Assembly: GCF_024323335.1 (NCBI RefSeq)
Contig: NC_066585.1
Coordinates: 182,112,294-182,176,293 of the forward strand
Origin: Lathyrus oleraceus
Taxonomy: Eukaryota > Streptophyta > Magnoliopsida > Fabales > Fabaceae
Direction: 5' to 3'
Length of the DNA stretch: 64,000 bases
The position numbers and the translations under genes were made by a program. Of the stretch, positions 63,087-64,000 are shown piece after piece (position 1 is the stretch's first letter; each line of letters opens with the position of its first letter). The notes beneath the pieces were generated by a model that had not been told where the DNA came from, searched no databases, and was given only the letters and a program-made list of their open reading frames with translations.

Positions 63087-64000
63087 GTTGACTTATGAAT
63101 GGCCGTAGGAACATCCACAGCGACCCAATTAGGGCAGATCCCGCCTGGGATAACGAAGTTGCTCAAATCCTCTGTATCCTCTTCCAGAATAGCAACAGCT
63201 TCCTCAGCTTGATCGGCGTGGATGAAACCTCCACTCTTGAACAGTCCTTTCTCATTGAATGCCCCAGAAGAATAGCCAATGCTAGCCCGGGATTTGTTGT
63301 CTTCAAACTCAATCATCTTCCCTAAACCAGCAACTGCACCACATTCAATGGCCAGTTTCGCATCACGATAGGAAGCAAATGAAGGAGACTTCTTCTCAAT
63401 TGGCTCAGCAATAGATAAAGCTTGGAAAGGAGTTCCAACTTCATCCTCAGCATCAATATATGAGAAAGAATACAAGTGGCTAACCAGGAGAGCCTTTTCT
63501 CCCCCTACCACAACCAGTTTCTTATTCTTAACTAATTTCAGCTTCTGGTGTAGGGTGGATGTCACGACGCCAGCCTCGTGAATCCATGGTCTACCAAGGA
63601 GACAGCTGTAAGATGGGTGGATATCCATAACCTGGAAGGTAACTTGGAAATCACTTGGTCCAATCTTGATTGGGAGATCAACTTCCCCAATCACGGTCTT
63701 ACGCGACCCATCAAAAGCTTTCACAACAACACCACTCTGCCTCATGGGAGGCCCCTGATATGACAATCTCGAAAGAGTTGTCTTCGGCAATACATTCAAA
63801 GATGACCCAGTGTCCACCAGCACGTTGGACATGGCGTCGTTCTTGCAACTCATAGAAATATGTAAAGCCATGTTGTGGTCCCTTCCCTCCTCAGGGAGAT
63901 CAGCGTCACAGAAACTCAAAGTGTTGCAAGCAGTAATGTTTGCAACAATACTGTCAAACTGCTCAATCGTGATATCATGATCAACATAAGCCAGATCCAA
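63083..64000 (-). CDS. Ogre-A gag-pro, C-terminal part with aspartic protease (cut by window edge)
   Basis: This open frame of 305 residues to the stop at 63083 enters from beyond the right edge. The retropepsin motif is VLVDTGSSLNVLPKTTL (about 63810-63825). The second conserved block is YSCLLGRPWIHEAGVVTSTLHQ, as in plant Ty3/gypsy proteases that cleave the polyprotein in the particle. The end, GGICPNWVAVDVPTAI, is shared with the end of the Ogre-B gag frame. The stop codon lies in the predicted intron donor, so splicing would extend the product into RT. No disruption is seen within the visible part. Confidence 0.88.
   Translation of the reverse strand: MDLAYVDHDITIEQFDSIVANITACNTLSFCDADLPEEGRDHNMALHISMSCKNDAMSNVLVDTGSSLNVLPKTTLSRLSYQGPPMRQSGVVVKAFDGSRKTVIGEVDLPIKIGPSDFQVTFQVMDIHPSYSCLLGRPWIHEAGVVTSTLHQKLKLVKNKKLVVVGGEKALLVSHLYSFSYIDAEDEVGTPFQALSIAEPIEKKSPSFASYRDAKLAIECGAVAGLGKMIEFEDNKSRASIGYSSGAFNEKGLFKSGGFIHADQAEEAVAILEEDTEDLSNFVIPGGICPNWVAVDVPTAIHKST

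Larger units (their letters stand above)
30906..64000 (-). mobile_element. Ogre-A: large Ty3/gypsy Ogre element, 3' half, interrupted by Ogre-B
   Basis: On the - strand, from the right edge: gag-pro end, a predicted intron, RT, RNase H and integrase, a 4.6-kb repeat-rich 3' UTR, a polypurine tract, and a 3' LTR of about 5.1 kb (54735 to 49874, resuming at 31180 to 30906). LTR termini are TGTAGCGG and ATCTTACA on the + strand. Size, intron position and 3' UTR composition fit the Ogre lineage known from Fabeae. The 5' LTR, PBS, any ORF1 and most of gag are outside the window. Confidence 0.92.

Overview
The window is nuclear DNA of a flowering plant, almost certainly a legume and probably of the tribe Fabeae (pea, vetch, lentil or grass pea). 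This rests on Ogre-type Ty3/gypsy elements with LTRs of about 5 kb, A+T-rich sequence, and an intron-rich plant terpene synthase gene. No search could be run, so family names come from motifs, domain order and terminal structures read in the sequence.

Layout. (1) 98-2887, + strand: the last six exons of a TPS-g-like terpene synthase; its 5' end lies outside the window. (2) 3447-19080: a complete Ty1/copia element on the - strand with 260-bp LTRs and target-site duplication (TSD) ATAGT. It sits in an old Ty3/gypsy relic that resumes at 19081 and runs to about 21.5 kb. The copia element is split by an Athila-like gypsy element (5489-16085, - strand, TSD CAAAG), which itself carries a probable SIRE-type solo LTR (6713-8390). 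(3) 21577-21937: a fragment of a plant-mobile-domain-like gene, cut by (4) a Tekay/Del-type chromovirus on the + strand (21938-30905). Its 3' LTR is interrupted by (5) Ogre-A on the - strand, whose 3' LTR (30906-31180 plus 49874-54735), 3' UTR, pol, intron and part of gag-pro run to the right edge. (6) Ogre-B (31181-49868, - strand, TSD CTTAT) is inserted inside Ogre-A's 3' LTR.

Coding state. Apart from the terpene synthase, nearly every coding segment belongs to a retrotransposon. The Tekay and Athila gag-pol genes each stay in one frame throughout and are broken only by in-frame stops (10 and 4), a pattern typical of methylcytosine decay. Ogre-A pol has four stops and one single-base shift. 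Ogre-B has two nearly identical LTRs and a long open gag, but has lost protease, much of RT and RNase H and the integrase core, so it looks like a young non-autonomous element mobilised in trans.

Most notable structure. Just 3' of the integrase stop in both Ogre elements lies a series of hairpin units. The stem arms differ from unit to unit yet pair within each unit, around an inner CCC-GAAA-GGG tetraloop hairpin. This covariation suggests a selected RNA structure. I know of no description of it, but could not check the literature.
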